In this document: positions 47,489-54,994 of the stretch, piece by piece | Position numbering within the stretch: the first letter of the stretch is position 1 | How the letters are laid out: every line of letters begins with the position of its first letter | Assembly: GCF_014201735.1 (NCBI RefSeq) | Contig: NZ_JACHFE010000003.1 | Location: 124,001 to 188,000, forward strand | DNA from: Marinobacter oulmenensis | GTDB lineage: Bacteria > Pseudomonadota > Gammaproteobacteria > Pseudomonadales > Oleiphilaceae | Length of the DNA: 64,000 nt | Reading direction: 5' to 3' | Program-made: the position numbers and the translations under genes | The notes under the pieces: model-generated | The model's input: only the letters and a program-made list of their open reading frames with translations | What the model was told of the DNA's origin: nothing | Databases searched by the model: none

Positions 47489-48259
47489 ATGAAAGATCAG
47501 AACTTACGTATCCCGAAACGGGTCAAGCGCTCGGACCAGATCGTCGATTCGGTCAAACGCTGGGTGGCGCTGAACCGGATGCAGCCGGGTGATCGCCTGC
47601 CCAATGAGCGCGAGCTCATGGAGCAGTTCGAGTGCTCAAAGGGAACCGTTCGGGAGGCGCTCAAGTCGTTGGAGGTACAGGGTCTGGTTTCCATTCGCAC
47701 GGGGCCCAATGGCGGGGCGGTACTGGCCAGAGTGCCCTACGGGAAAGCCAGTGAACTGCTGCGGAATTTCCTGCATTTCGAGCAGCCGTCCGGGCCGGAA
47801 ATCTATGCCCTGAGAACGCTCGTTGAGCCGGAGATTGCCGCGCTTGCCACTCCGCGCCTCACCGACGAGGACTTGGCAACATTAAGAGAGCTTGTCGCCC
47901 GCTGCGAGGTGGATCCGGTAACCTTCGATGAGCGCATAGACCAGCGCATTGCCGAACTGGACTTTCACGTACTGCTGGCGCAACGGTGCGGCAATGCCAT
48001 GCTGTCCTTCATTGGGCGGTTCGTGAACGACATGATCCGGGATCTGGTCATCTTCAAGAAGTCTGCGCTGCCGGAGCAGCGGGAATTTTCCTGCGCCAAC
48101 CTGGGCTTTCACAAGCAACTGCTGGAAGCGTTCGAGCAAAAGGATGCTCAAGCGTCCCGTCACCTTATGAAAGAGCACATGCTGTCGGCCGAGCACTTCA
48201 ACCGGGAGCTTGAAGGCCAGCTCAACCAGCACTTCCTGGGCGGCGACCCGCGCCCGTAA
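47489..48259 (+). CDS. GntR-family regulator, FCD (FadR-type) subfamily
   Basis: 256 residues. Residues 10-75 are a GntR winged helix (LPNERELMEQFECSKGTVREALKSLEVQGLVSIRTG), and residues 95-240 are an FCD effector domain with metal-type histidines (LDFHVLLAQRCGN, FHKQLLEAFEQKDAQASRHLMKEHM). FCD regulators bind small carboxylic acids. It is divergent from gcdH and the CoA-transferase gene, so it probably controls glutarate use; it is also convergent with the TRAP operon, so a role there is less likely. AGGAGAC precedes the ATG. Confidence 0.87.
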   Translation: MKDQNLRIPKRVKRSDQIVDSVKRWVALNRMQPGDRLPNERELMEQFECSKGTVREALKSLEVQGLVSIRTGPNGGAVLARVPYGKASELLRNFLHFEQPSGPEIYALRTLVEPEIAALATPRLTDEDLATLRELVARCEVDPVTFDERIDQRIAELDFHVLLAQRCGNAMLSFIGRFVNDMIRDLVIFKKSALPEQREFSCANLGFHKQLLEAFEQKDAQASRHLMKEHMLSAEHFNRELEGQLNQHFLGGDPRP

Positions 48260-48261
48260 GC

Positions 48262-48295
48262 CCTGACACGCCGCCGTCACCGGCGAAGTGTCAGG
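48262..48295. terminator. Hairpin between convergent GntR and TRAP genes
   Basis: CCTGACAC and GTGTCAGG are perfect 8-bp arms, with an inner GCCG/CGGC stem. It sits right at the convergence of the regulator and the TRAP permease gene. No T-run, so termination strength is uncertain. Confidence 0.55.
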
Positions 48296-48311
48296 AATTC
48301 CCTCCTGCCCA

Positions 48312-49628
48312 CTACCCCACAGACAGGCCCGGCAGCCAGGTCACGATGCCCGGGAACATCACCATCACGCCCACCAGAATCAGTGAACAGATGATGTAGG
48401 GGATCGAGGCCATGTAGATCTCCCGCATGGTGGTACCAGCAGGCGCCACGCCCTTCATCACAAACAGGTTCAGACCCAGCGGCGGCGTTGAGAACCCGAC
48501 CTCCAGGGCCACCAGCGTGATGATCGCAAACCAGATCTGGTCGAAGCCCAGGGACTGCGCCAACGGGAAGAAGAACGGCACGGTGATCATCATGATGGAA
48601 ATGGCTTCCATAAAAGTGCCCAGGGCCAGCAGGACCAGGAACATCGCCAGCAGCATCAGCAATGGTGACAGATCAAAGCTGATCGCCCACTGGATCAGGC
48701 CACTGGACGCGCCGGAAAAGGCCAGCAACTGACTGAAGGTAGCCGAACCGAAGACGATCAGGTAGGCCATCAGCGTCACCTTAAGCGCGCCAATCACCGA
48801 CTGCTTGAAGCTGTCGACAGACAGGCCTTTGAAGATGGCCGCCAGCACAATAATGCCCAATGCGCCGAAAGCAGCGGATTCCGACGGCGTGGCAAAGCCG
48901 GTCAGCATCATCACCACGATCATCACGATGATGCTGAGCATGGGCATGATGTCCCGGGCAAAGATCTTGAGTTTCTGCGCCAGCGGGACCGAGTCCACGT
49001 CATAAGCGGGTGCAGCATCCGGATCCAGACGGGTCTTCAGCCAGATGGTACCGACGTACAGTGCTGCCAACAGCAGCCCGGGGATAATACCGCCAATCAG
49101 CACATCGCCAATATCGATCTTGGCAAGCGTCGCCAGCAGTACCGCGATGGCAGAAGGCGGAATAATGATCGCCAGCCCGCCGGTGCCCAGAATGGGGCCG
49201 ATGGACATGTACCGCTTATAGCCCCGGCGCTCCATTTCCGGAACCAGCAGCGAGCCCAGCAGCGCCGTCGACCCCATGGATGAACCACTCAGGGTAGAAA
49301 AGGCGGTACCACCGACAACCGTCACATAGGACAGGCGCCCCGGAACCCGGCCCATCAACTGGTCGATGGCATTGAACATGCGCATGCCCAGGCCGGTCCG
49401 GAAGAACAGTTCCCCCATCAGCAGAAACAGCGGAATGGGTACAAGCCCGAAGGACGACAGGGACCCGAAGCCGTTATTGAGGATCTGGATCAGGCCGGAA
49501 TTTCCACCCATGAACACCCAGGCGCCAACCAGGTTCGCACCGATGAACGCGAACGCCACGGGGGCGCCAATCAACATCAGAACCAGAACCACAGACAGCA
49601 GGAACAGCAACGCCTCATACCAGACCAT
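48312..49628 (-). CDS. TRAP transporter large permease (second system)
   Basis: 438 residues from ATG 49626-49628 (MVWYEALLFLLSVVLVLMLIGAPVAFAFIGANLVG), which follows the small permease stop by one base; a longer frame to 49697 would overlap it. About 12 membrane segments with DctM patterns such as GGTAFSTLSGSSMGSTALLGSLLVPEM and GGLAIIIPPSAIAVLLA. It is the last gene of a leftward operon leuC-like, leuD-like, dctP, dctQ, dctM. Substrate unknown; context suggests a substituted dicarboxylate. Confidence 0.9.
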   Translation of the reverse strand: MVWYEALLFLLSVVLVLMLIGAPVAFAFIGANLVGAWVFMGGNSGLIQILNNGFGSLSSFGLVPIPLFLLMGELFFRTGLGMRMFNAIDQLMGRVPGRLSYVTVVGGTAFSTLSGSSMGSTALLGSLLVPEMERRGYKRYMSIGPILGTGGLAIIIPPSAIAVLLATLAKIDIGDVLIGGIIPGLLLAALYVGTIWLKTRLDPDAAPAYDVDSVPLAQKLKIFARDIMPMLSIIVMIVVMMLTGFATPSESAAFGALGIIVLAAIFKGLSVDSFKQSVIGALKVTLMAYLIVFGSATFSQLLAFSGASSGLIQWAISFDLSPLLMLLAMFLVLLALGTFMEAISIMMITVPFFFPLAQSLGFDQIWFAIITLVALEVGFSTPPLGLNLFVMKGVAPAGTTMREIYMASIPYIICSLILVGVMVMFPGIVTWLPGLSVG

Positions 49629-49629
49629 G

Positions 49630-50151
49630 TCAGAGGCCTCCCTGGGTCGTGGCGCTGTGAAACAGTTCTTTGGAGAACACAAAACGGGCGAACTCAATGC
49701 CCATCAAGGCAAAACTGATCGGGTAAACGATGGTAAAAATCCACATTGGAATAAAATAGGTCCGCACGTCGTAATCGCCGCCCTGGATATTGGCCGTCAC
49801 CAGCTCAAGCCCTTTCCAGGCCAGCACAAAGGCAATGACGGCGCAGATCAACATGACCAGTCGCGACATGAGGCTCAGCAGGGCGGGCGGCAAATGGACA
49901 ATCACGATTTCCACAAACACGTGGCCCTTTTCCCGCACCAGCCAGGGCGCGCCCAGCAGCGTGAGGTAAAACATTGAATATTCGGTCGAGGTGAACAGCC
50001 AGGCTGGCGGCTGGCCACCAAAGTTGCGTATGAGGACCGAAGCCACGACAGCAACCATCAACCACACCAGCATCAATCCGGAGATCACCGCAAAGGCATC
50101 CACCAGCCGGTCGTAGAGTCGAATGAACGAAGACATGGGACTACTCGTCAT
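49630..50151 (-). CDS. TRAP transporter small permease (second system)
   Basis: 173 residues with four membrane helices (about 17-40, 52-70, 90-112, 135-158), DctQ family. SSVLIRNFGG-like VASVLIRNFGGQPPAWLF near residues 36-53 is the family's first loop. The start may be at residue 1 or at Met6. It sits between the substrate-binding protein and the large permease in the operon. Confidence 0.85.
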   Translation of the reverse strand: MTSSPMSSFIRLYDRLVDAFAVISGLMLVWLMVAVVASVLIRNFGGQPPAWLFTSTEYSMFYLTLLGAPWLVREKGHVFVEIVIVHLPPALLSLMSRLVMLICAVIAFVLAWKGLELVTANIQGGDYDVRTYFIPMWIFTIVYPISFALMGIEFARFVFSKELFHSATTQGGL

Positions 50152-50165
50152 CAGGATGGGGAACA

Positions 50166-50183
50166 GCCCGGCCGAAGCCGGGC
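50166..50183 (-). other. UUCG-capped hairpin between TRAP binding protein and permease genes
   Basis: On the minus strand GCCCGGC-TTCG-GCCGGGC is a perfect 7-bp stem with a UUCG tetraloop. It lies 10 bases after the binding-protein stop and probably protects its mRNA from 3' decay, giving more binding protein than permease. Confidence 0.6.
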
Positions 50184-50192
50184 ATTGTGTCG

Positions 50193-51203
50193 CTATTGGG
50201 CAGCCGGGTCATTGAACAGTTCGACGAGGGCATCGTAGTTTTCAAGACCATCCGGGTGCTGTTCCATACGCTCCCGCATCCGGTTGAGGGAAGCCTCTTT
50301 GGCGGCCTTCAGGTACTTGTCTGCCGCTTCGTCAGACAGTTTGACCGGCGTCATGCCATTTTCCTCCAGCTCGGCCTGCTGCTCGGCAGCAACCTCGGCA
50401 AACGACTCGGCACTGGAGCGCTCGTGCTCAATGGCCACACTCTGGAGAATGTCCTTGGCTTCGTCGGTCAGCTCGTTCCAGCTGTCCAGGTTGACGATCA
50501 CGCCCATGTCGGTGGAGTAGAACGCCGGGTCGATCCGGTAGTTCAGGAACTTGTCCCAGTTCAGATCCTGCATACCGATCTGGGTCCAGCCGGTGGCGTC
50601 CACAATGCTGCGCTCCAGCGCTGAATACACGTCGGTGGTCGGCAGGCTGATCGGCTGCGCCTTCAGGTAGTCGGTAAAGAACGCGTCGTAGACCGGGTTG
50701 CTGCGCAGGCGGATACCGGACATATCCAGGCTGCCATCGTCGTTGAGGGTGGGCTCATTGATGGTGTAGAGGTTGTAGTTAACCCCGCTGTCGAACCACC
50801 CCAGATAATACACACCCATTTTGTCCTGGTGAATCTGGTTCAGCAGATCAATACCACCGGACTCACGGGCGTATACAGCGTTGGTGTTGGAGGAGATCAG
50901 GGCATCCCGCTCAGGCACCTTGCCGGAGTAGAAGCTGGCGGCGGTGTAGGCCATATCAACGACACCATTACGAACGGCGTCCGGCTGCTGGGGCAGACCG
51001 ATCACCTCGGGACCACCCAGCACGCGGATCTGGACCACACCTTCACCCGCCTCATTAACCTTGTCCACAAACTCCAGAAAACTCTGGGAGTAGATGAGGG
51101 ATGAAGGGAAAGCGTGTACTGCCTTGATTTCCTGGACCGCAGATGCGTTTGCGGCGAACAACATGGAAAGACCGGCAGTGAATGCAAGACTGTGTTTTTT
51201 CAT
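50193..51203 (-). CDS. TRAP transporter substrate-binding protein (second system)
   Basis: 336 residues from ATG 51201-51203, with GAGG upstream; the 15 codons before it are not part of a signal peptide. A signal peptide of about 22 residues (cut after NASA) precedes a DctP-family domain. The arginine in MSGIRLRSNPVYD near residue 168 is in the position that binds substrate carboxylate. It follows the leuD-like gene after 63 bases, linking uptake to that enzyme. The substrate is unknown. Confidence 0.88.
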   Translation of the reverse strand: MKKHSLAFTAGLSMLFAANASAVQEIKAVHAFPSSLIYSQSFLEFVDKVNEAGEGVVQIRVLGGPEVIGLPQQPDAVRNGVVDMAYTAASFYSGKVPERDALISSNTNAVYARESGGIDLLNQIHQDKMGVYYLGWFDSGVNYNLYTINEPTLNDDGSLDMSGIRLRSNPVYDAFFTDYLKAQPISLPTTDVYSALERSIVDATGWTQIGMQDLNWDKFLNYRIDPAFYSTDMGVIVNLDSWNELTDEAKDILQSVAIEHERSSAESFAEVAAEQQAELEENGMTPVKLSDEAADKYLKAAKEASLNRMRERMEQHPDGLENYDALVELFNDPAAQ

Positions 51204-51266
51204 GGCAACCTCGTTGTGCGTTTCTTTTTGGATCGTTTTTTCTCTCAAGGCAGTCCCGTGCCTGTG

Positions 51267-51869
51267 CTACCCCAGCCAGGGATAGCGGTTTTTATAGTTC
51301 GTCCTGAATTGTTCGATTTCCGGCGTTCTCGCCAGGGTCAGATCGATGTCATCCCAGCCGTTGAGCAGCTTGAGCTTCCAGGTCGGGTTGATATCGAAAC
51401 TGACGGTCTGTTCCCCCAGAGAAATGCACTGGTTCTGCAGGTCAATGGTTATTGTGGCCGGCTGCTCTGCCATGGCCTCCAGCAGCCGTTCGCAATCCTG
51501 CTCTGAAACCAGGGCCGGCAGCAGGCCGTTGTTGACTGAGTTCGAGGCGAAGATGTCCCCGAAACTCGGTGCAATTACACAGCGGAAGCCATGATCCACC
51601 AACGCGTAGACCGCAGCTTCACGGGAGGAGCCCGCACCGAAATTGCGGCGGGCAACCAGCACTTCGGATGACGCCGCTTCCGGTCGGTTGAGCATGAAAT
51701 CCAGCGGCTCGCCGCTGCTGTCGAAGCGCATATCATGCAGCAGGAAGGCGCCGTAACCGTTGGGCTTGCGGGGTTCCTTCATAAACCGCGCGGGAATCAA
51801 CTGATCGGTATCCACATTCTCCAGTGGCAGGGGCAGTGCAACAGCAGAAAACTGATTCATCGGTTCCAT
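51267..51869 (-). CDS. LeuD-like hydro-lyase small subunit
   Basis: 200 residues, aconitase-type swivelling domain: VDTDQLIPARFM near residues 20-31, the substrate loop RRNFGAGSSREAAVYAL near 74-90, and SFGDIFASNSVNNGLLP. It resembles isopropylmalate isomerase small subunit and follows the LeuC-like gene after 6 bases. leuA, leuB or other leucine genes are absent nearby, while catabolic genes and a TRAP transporter surround it. It may instead hydrate citraconate or dimethylmaleate-type acids, as the related DmdB does in Eubacterium barkeri. Confidence 0.87.
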   Translation of the reverse strand: MEPMNQFSAVALPLPLENVDTDQLIPARFMKEPRKPNGYGAFLLHDMRFDSSGEPLDFMLNRPEAASSEVLVARRNFGAGSSREAAVYALVDHGFRCVIAPSFGDIFASNSVNNGLLPALVSEQDCERLLEAMAEQPATITIDLQNQCISLGEQTVSFDINPTWKLKLLNGWDDIDLTLARTPEIEQFRTNYKNRYPWLG

Positions 51870-51875
51870 GGTGTT

Positions 51876-53273
51876 TTACCCCCGCAAGGCTCGAATGTCG
51901 GTGAGATGGCCGGTCAGTGCCGCGGCGGCAACCATGGCCGGCGACATGAGATGGGTACGGGCGCCAGGGCCCTGACGGCCCTTGAAGTTCCGGTTGGTGG
52001 TTGAGGCGCAGCGCTCACCACTGGCAACCAGGTCCCCGTTCATACCCACGCACATGGAACAGCCGGATTCACGCCATTCCAGGCCGGCGTCGACAAACAC
52101 CCGATCCAGCCCTTCGGCCTCTGCCTTCGCTTTCACCAGGGTTGAACCGGGGGATACGATGCCCGGCACCCTGCAGTTTTTACCGCGAAGCACACTGGCG
52201 GCGGCACGCAGGTCTTCCAGACGGGCATTGGTACAGGAGCCAATAAACACCCGGTCGACGGTCACATCTTCCAGCTTCTGGCCAGGCTTGAGCCCCATGT
52301 AGTCCAGGCTGTCCCGGATCTGCCGGGCCTTCGAGGGTGAGGTCTCATTTGCCGGATCCGGTACCATCGAATCAATGGGCAGGGCCTCTTCCGGTGATAC
52401 ACCCCAGGTCACGATCGGCGCGATGTCCTCGCCACGCAGGGCCACCTCCCGGTCGAATTGCGCATCCTCATCAGTAAAGAGCGTGCGCCAGTAGGCCTCT
52501 GCCTGCGCCAGCGCCTCTCCCTTCGGGGCGTAGGGGCGACCGCGTACGTATTCGATGGTTTTCTCATCCGGCGCAATCATGCCGCAGCGCCCACCGCCTT
52601 CGATGGAGAGGTTGCACAGTGTCAGCCGCGCCTCAACGCTCAGGCCCCGAATCACACTGCCGGCGTACTCGATGGCGTAGCCACGGGCGCCGTCCGCACC
52701 CAGTCGGGAAATCCAGGCCAGCGCAATGTCTTTTGCCGATACGCCCGGCGCCAACTGCCCGTCAATGGTGATACGCATCCGCTTGGGCTTGGTTTGCCAC
52801 AGGGTCTGGGTGGCGAGGACGTGGGCCACTTCGGAAGCCCCGATACCAAAGGCCAGCGCGCCCAGTGCACCGTGGGTCGATGTATGACTGTCACCACACA
52901 CCATCAGAAGACCCGGCTGGGTAATGCCCTGCTCGGGGCCGACCACATGAACGATGCCCTGGCGGGGATCATCAAGCCCGATCAGTTCAACGCCGTGCTT
53001 GCGCGTGTTATCGACCAGTTGCTCAATAACACTTCGGACTTTTGGTTGAACCGCAATCAGGTTCCGGGCATTGGTGGGCACATAGTGATCGGCGATACCG
53101 ATCGTGCATTCCGGATGGCGGACCGGCATATCACGCTCAGCCAGCTTGTTGAAGGCGTGGAACGACCCTTCATGGGCCAGGTGCCGGTCAACCCACAGCA
53201 GGCTCTGGCCTTCGTCATTCCGGCAGACCTCATGGGCCTGCCAAACCTTGTCAAACAGTGTCTTACCGGCCAT
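51876..53273 (-). CDS. LeuC-like hydro-lyase large subunit
   Basis: 465 residues from ATG 53271-53273 (MAGKTLFDKVWQAHEV), which aligns with E. coli LeuC; the frame reaches a TTG at 53312. The three cysteines that hold the [4Fe-4S] cluster are in IGSCTNARLEDLRAA and SGCSMCVGMN. SHTSTHGALGALAFGIGASEVAHVLATQTL is typical of the family. Likely forms a heterodimer with the LeuD-like protein. The genomic setting argues for a catabolic hydratase rather than leucine synthesis; the sequence itself cannot separate these. Confidence 0.88.
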   Translation of the reverse strand: MAGKTLFDKVWQAHEVCRNDEGQSLLWVDRHLAHEGSFHAFNKLAERDMPVRHPECTIGIADHYVPTNARNLIAVQPKVRSVIEQLVDNTRKHGVELIGLDDPRQGIVHVVGPEQGITQPGLLMVCGDSHTSTHGALGALAFGIGASEVAHVLATQTLWQTKPKRMRITIDGQLAPGVSAKDIALAWISRLGADGARGYAIEYAGSVIRGLSVEARLTLCNLSIEGGGRCGMIAPDEKTIEYVRGRPYAPKGEALAQAEAYWRTLFTDEDAQFDREVALRGEDIAPIVTWGVSPEEALPIDSMVPDPANETSPSKARQIRDSLDYMGLKPGQKLEDVTVDRVFIGSCTNARLEDLRAAASVLRGKNCRVPGIVSPGSTLVKAKAEAEGLDRVFVDAGLEWRESGCSMCVGMNGDLVASGERCASTTNRNFKGRQGPGARTHLMSPAMVAAAALTGHLTDIRALRG

Positions 53274-53358
53274 CGCGCCACTCTCATTCAACGTCTTTTT
53301 TGTTCGGGACAATAGCCGCCACCAAGGACAACCCCTGTCTCATGCCAAACCATTCAAA

Positions 53359-53376
53359 TGTATTATTTTCAATACA
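53359..53376. promoter_or_regulatory. Palindromic operator, copy 2 (leuCD-TRAP operon)
   Basis: TGTATTATTTTCAATACA has perfect TGTATT/AATACA arms. It begins at the predicted transcription start of the leftward operon, so binding would block initiation. It is one base different from the porin copy. Confidence 0.7.
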
Positions 53377-53382
53377 ACTGAA

Positions 53383-53410
53383 GGTATAACACCTTTTTAG
53401 ACGATGTCAA
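53383..53410 (-). promoter_or_regulatory. Promoter of the leuC-like operon
   Basis: On the minus strand a consensus TTGACA (53405-53410) and TATACC (53383-53388) are 16 bases apart. The predicted start is near 53376, at the edge of operator copy 2, giving an untranslated leader of about 100 bases. Confidence 0.65.
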
Positions 53411-53451
53411 ACACTGACGAGAACCGGACATAACACTGTCATGGGCGTCTG

Positions 53452-54243
53452 CTACTGGCTTTCAGGCGCCAGGGGCTGCCAGTAACGATCATCGGCATCA
53501 CCGGCACGGCACAGATCAATCTCGATCCGGTAACGGTCCGGACGATAGAGCGCGTGCAGGTGTTCAACGCCCCGACCATCGACGTCGTAAACCACACGGG
53601 TCAGAGAAATCAGGGGGGACCCGACCGCCACATCGAGCGCCTCCGCCACGTCTTTCGTTGCCAGGGTAGCGGAAATGGTCTGGGCGGCATGATCAAGCCG
53701 GACACCACTGCGCTCAAGCAGGGAATACAGGGGCGTGCTACCGAGATCCTCTTCGTTGTAGGAGAGTGCGATTCGCTCCGGCACATGCGTTGTCAGGTAG
53801 GAGAAGGGCTTGTCCTCGGCCAGACGAACCCGGACGGAAAGCTGGGTCCGCTCTCCCTCTTCCAGGCGCAGTCGCTCTCTTACCCCATCCTGGGGATAGC
53901 CATAGCCAAATTCCAGCAGGCGGACGCGGGAACTCTCCCCCATCTTGACGATGTTGGGCAAAAGGTTCGACACACTCGCCGTCATCACCGTGGCACCCAC
54001 GGGGCGCTCACAGACCAGAGTCCCCACGCCCGGCTTGCGCATGATGAGCCCTTCTTCCATCAGTGCTTCCAGCGCCCTGCGCACCGTCACCCGGCTGACC
54101 CGGTGCTCTTCGGCAAGCTTCAGTTCACCCGACAGCTTGGTGCCAGGGGCCATCCGGCCGCTGGTAATTGCATCCTTAAGCAGGAGAAAAAGCTGGTGGG
54201 ACTTGGTACCGCCAGGCCCGTTCCTCTGAAGCTGTGTTGCCAT
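53452..54243 (-). CDS. GntR-family regulator, HutC/UTRA subfamily
   Basis: 263 residues from ATG 54241-54243, with GAGGGAG upstream; the longer frame to 54300 is not family-like. The N-terminal winged helix (KLSGELKLAEEHRVSRVTVRRALEALMEEGLIMRKPGVGTL cut here as HRVSRVTVRRALEALMEEG near residues 50-68) is followed by a UTRA effector domain. It lies between two oppositely directed operons whose promoters both carry the same palindrome, and is therefore the probable repressor of both. Its inducer is likely a pathway acid or amide. Confidence 0.88.
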   Translation of the reverse strand: MATQLQRNGPGGTKSHQLFLLLKDAITSGRMAPGTKLSGELKLAEEHRVSRVTVRRALEALMEEGLIMRKPGVGTLVCERPVGATVMTASVSNLLPNIVKMGESSRVRLLEFGYGYPQDGVRERLRLEEGERTQLSVRVRLAEDKPFSYLTTHVPERIALSYNEEDLGSTPLYSLLERSGVRLDHAAQTISATLATKDVAEALDVAVGSPLISLTRVVYDVDGRGVEHLHALYRPDRYRIEIDLCRAGDADDRYWQPLAPESQ

Positions 54244-54275
54244 GATGACTCCCTCGCAGCACCGATGGCCATTAC

Positions 54276-54305
54276 TTGACAGCGCATCGGTATGGCACAT
54301 ATAAA
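54276..54305 (+). promoter_or_regulatory. Promoter of the tautomerase-to-dehydrogenase operon
   Basis: Consensus TTGACA (54276-54281) and TATAAA (54300-54305) are 18 bases apart. The predicted start falls inside operator copy 3. Confidence 0.7.
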
Positions 54306-54323
54306 TGTATTATTAATAGTACA
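54306..54323. promoter_or_regulatory. Palindromic operator, copy 3 (rightward catabolic operon and GntR gene)
   Basis: TGTATTATTAATAGTACA keeps the left arm TGTATT and has AGTACA for AATACA on the right (one change). It directly follows the -10 box of the rightward promoter and sits 63 bases upstream of the GntR start on the other strand, so it can serve both. Confidence 0.6.
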
Positions 54324-54380
54324 AGTAAGCGGTCATACCAAGGCGGCTCACCTGTCTTCAATGTCAAAGAGGACTGAAAC

Positions 54381-54941
54381 ATGCCGATGTTACAGGTCAA
54401 CCTGCTATCCGGCTATAGCGGCCAGCTAAAGAACCGTCTGTCCCGGGCGCTGACCTCGGTTCTGGCCGGTATCACCCAGGCCAAACCGGAAGCGATCACG
54501 GTCTGGCTGCATGAGTTTGACCCGGACTGCTATAGCCGAGGGGGCGAATCGCGCACACCGGGGCAGGAGATGGGGGCGCCGGAGTCAATTGTCCTTGACT
54601 ACCTGACAGCGATGGAAAATCGGGATCTGGACACCGCCCGGAAGCATCTCGCCGACGATTTTGTGATGACATTTCCCGGCAGCGGCGAACTCGGGTCACT
54701 GGAACAACTGGTGGCCTGGTCAAAAGGCCGGTACCGGTACGTACAAAAGACCATCAGCACCGTGGATGTTGCCTACGGCATGGATGACATCACGGTTTTT
54801 GTGCTGGGCACCCTGCGGGGCGAATGGCCGGATGGCACCGAATTCGAAGGCGTACGTTTTATTGATCGCTTCGTGATGCACGCAGACCGCCTGGTTCGCC
54901 AGGACGTCTGGAACGATCTGGCGATAGCCGCCTCTTCTTAA
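54381..54941 (+). CDS. Tautomerase-SnoaL-like fusion protein
   Basis: 186 residues, apparently two domains. Residues 1-60 look like a 4-oxalocrotonate-tautomerase-type unit: Pro2 would be the N-terminal catalytic proline after Met removal, and SRALTSVLAGITQAKPEAITVWLHE resembles the family's helix-strand unit. Residues 68-180 look like a SnoaL/NTF2-like cone domain (VLDYLTAMENRDLDTARKHLADDFVMTFPG). The linker holds SRGGESRTPGQE. It is first in the operon, so it may isomerise an enol, enone or ring intermediate; the SnoaL part may bind substrate. Assignment is by pattern only. Confidence 0.7.
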   Translation: MPMLQVNLLSGYSGQLKNRLSRALTSVLAGITQAKPEAITVWLHEFDPDCYSRGGESRTPGQEMGAPESIVLDYLTAMENRDLDTARKHLADDFVMTFPGSGELGSLEQLVAWSKGRYRYVQKTISTVDVAYGMDDITVFVLGTLRGEWPDGTEFEGVRFIDRFVMHADRLVRQDVWNDLAIAASS

Positions 54942-54994
54942 ACAACCGATAGCCACCAAGCCTGATAAGCCGGTGGTTTCACCTACTGTTAAAA

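Noticed and set aside
49629..49697. Longer N terminus for the second TRAP large permease
   Set aside because: It would overlap the small permease by 68 bases and adds a non-hydrophobic segment; ATG 49628 begins exactly at the first membrane helix.
53274..53312. Longer LeuC-like protein starting at TTG 53312
   Set aside because: The extra 13 residues are absent from LeuC, and the ATG at 53273 aligns with the family start.
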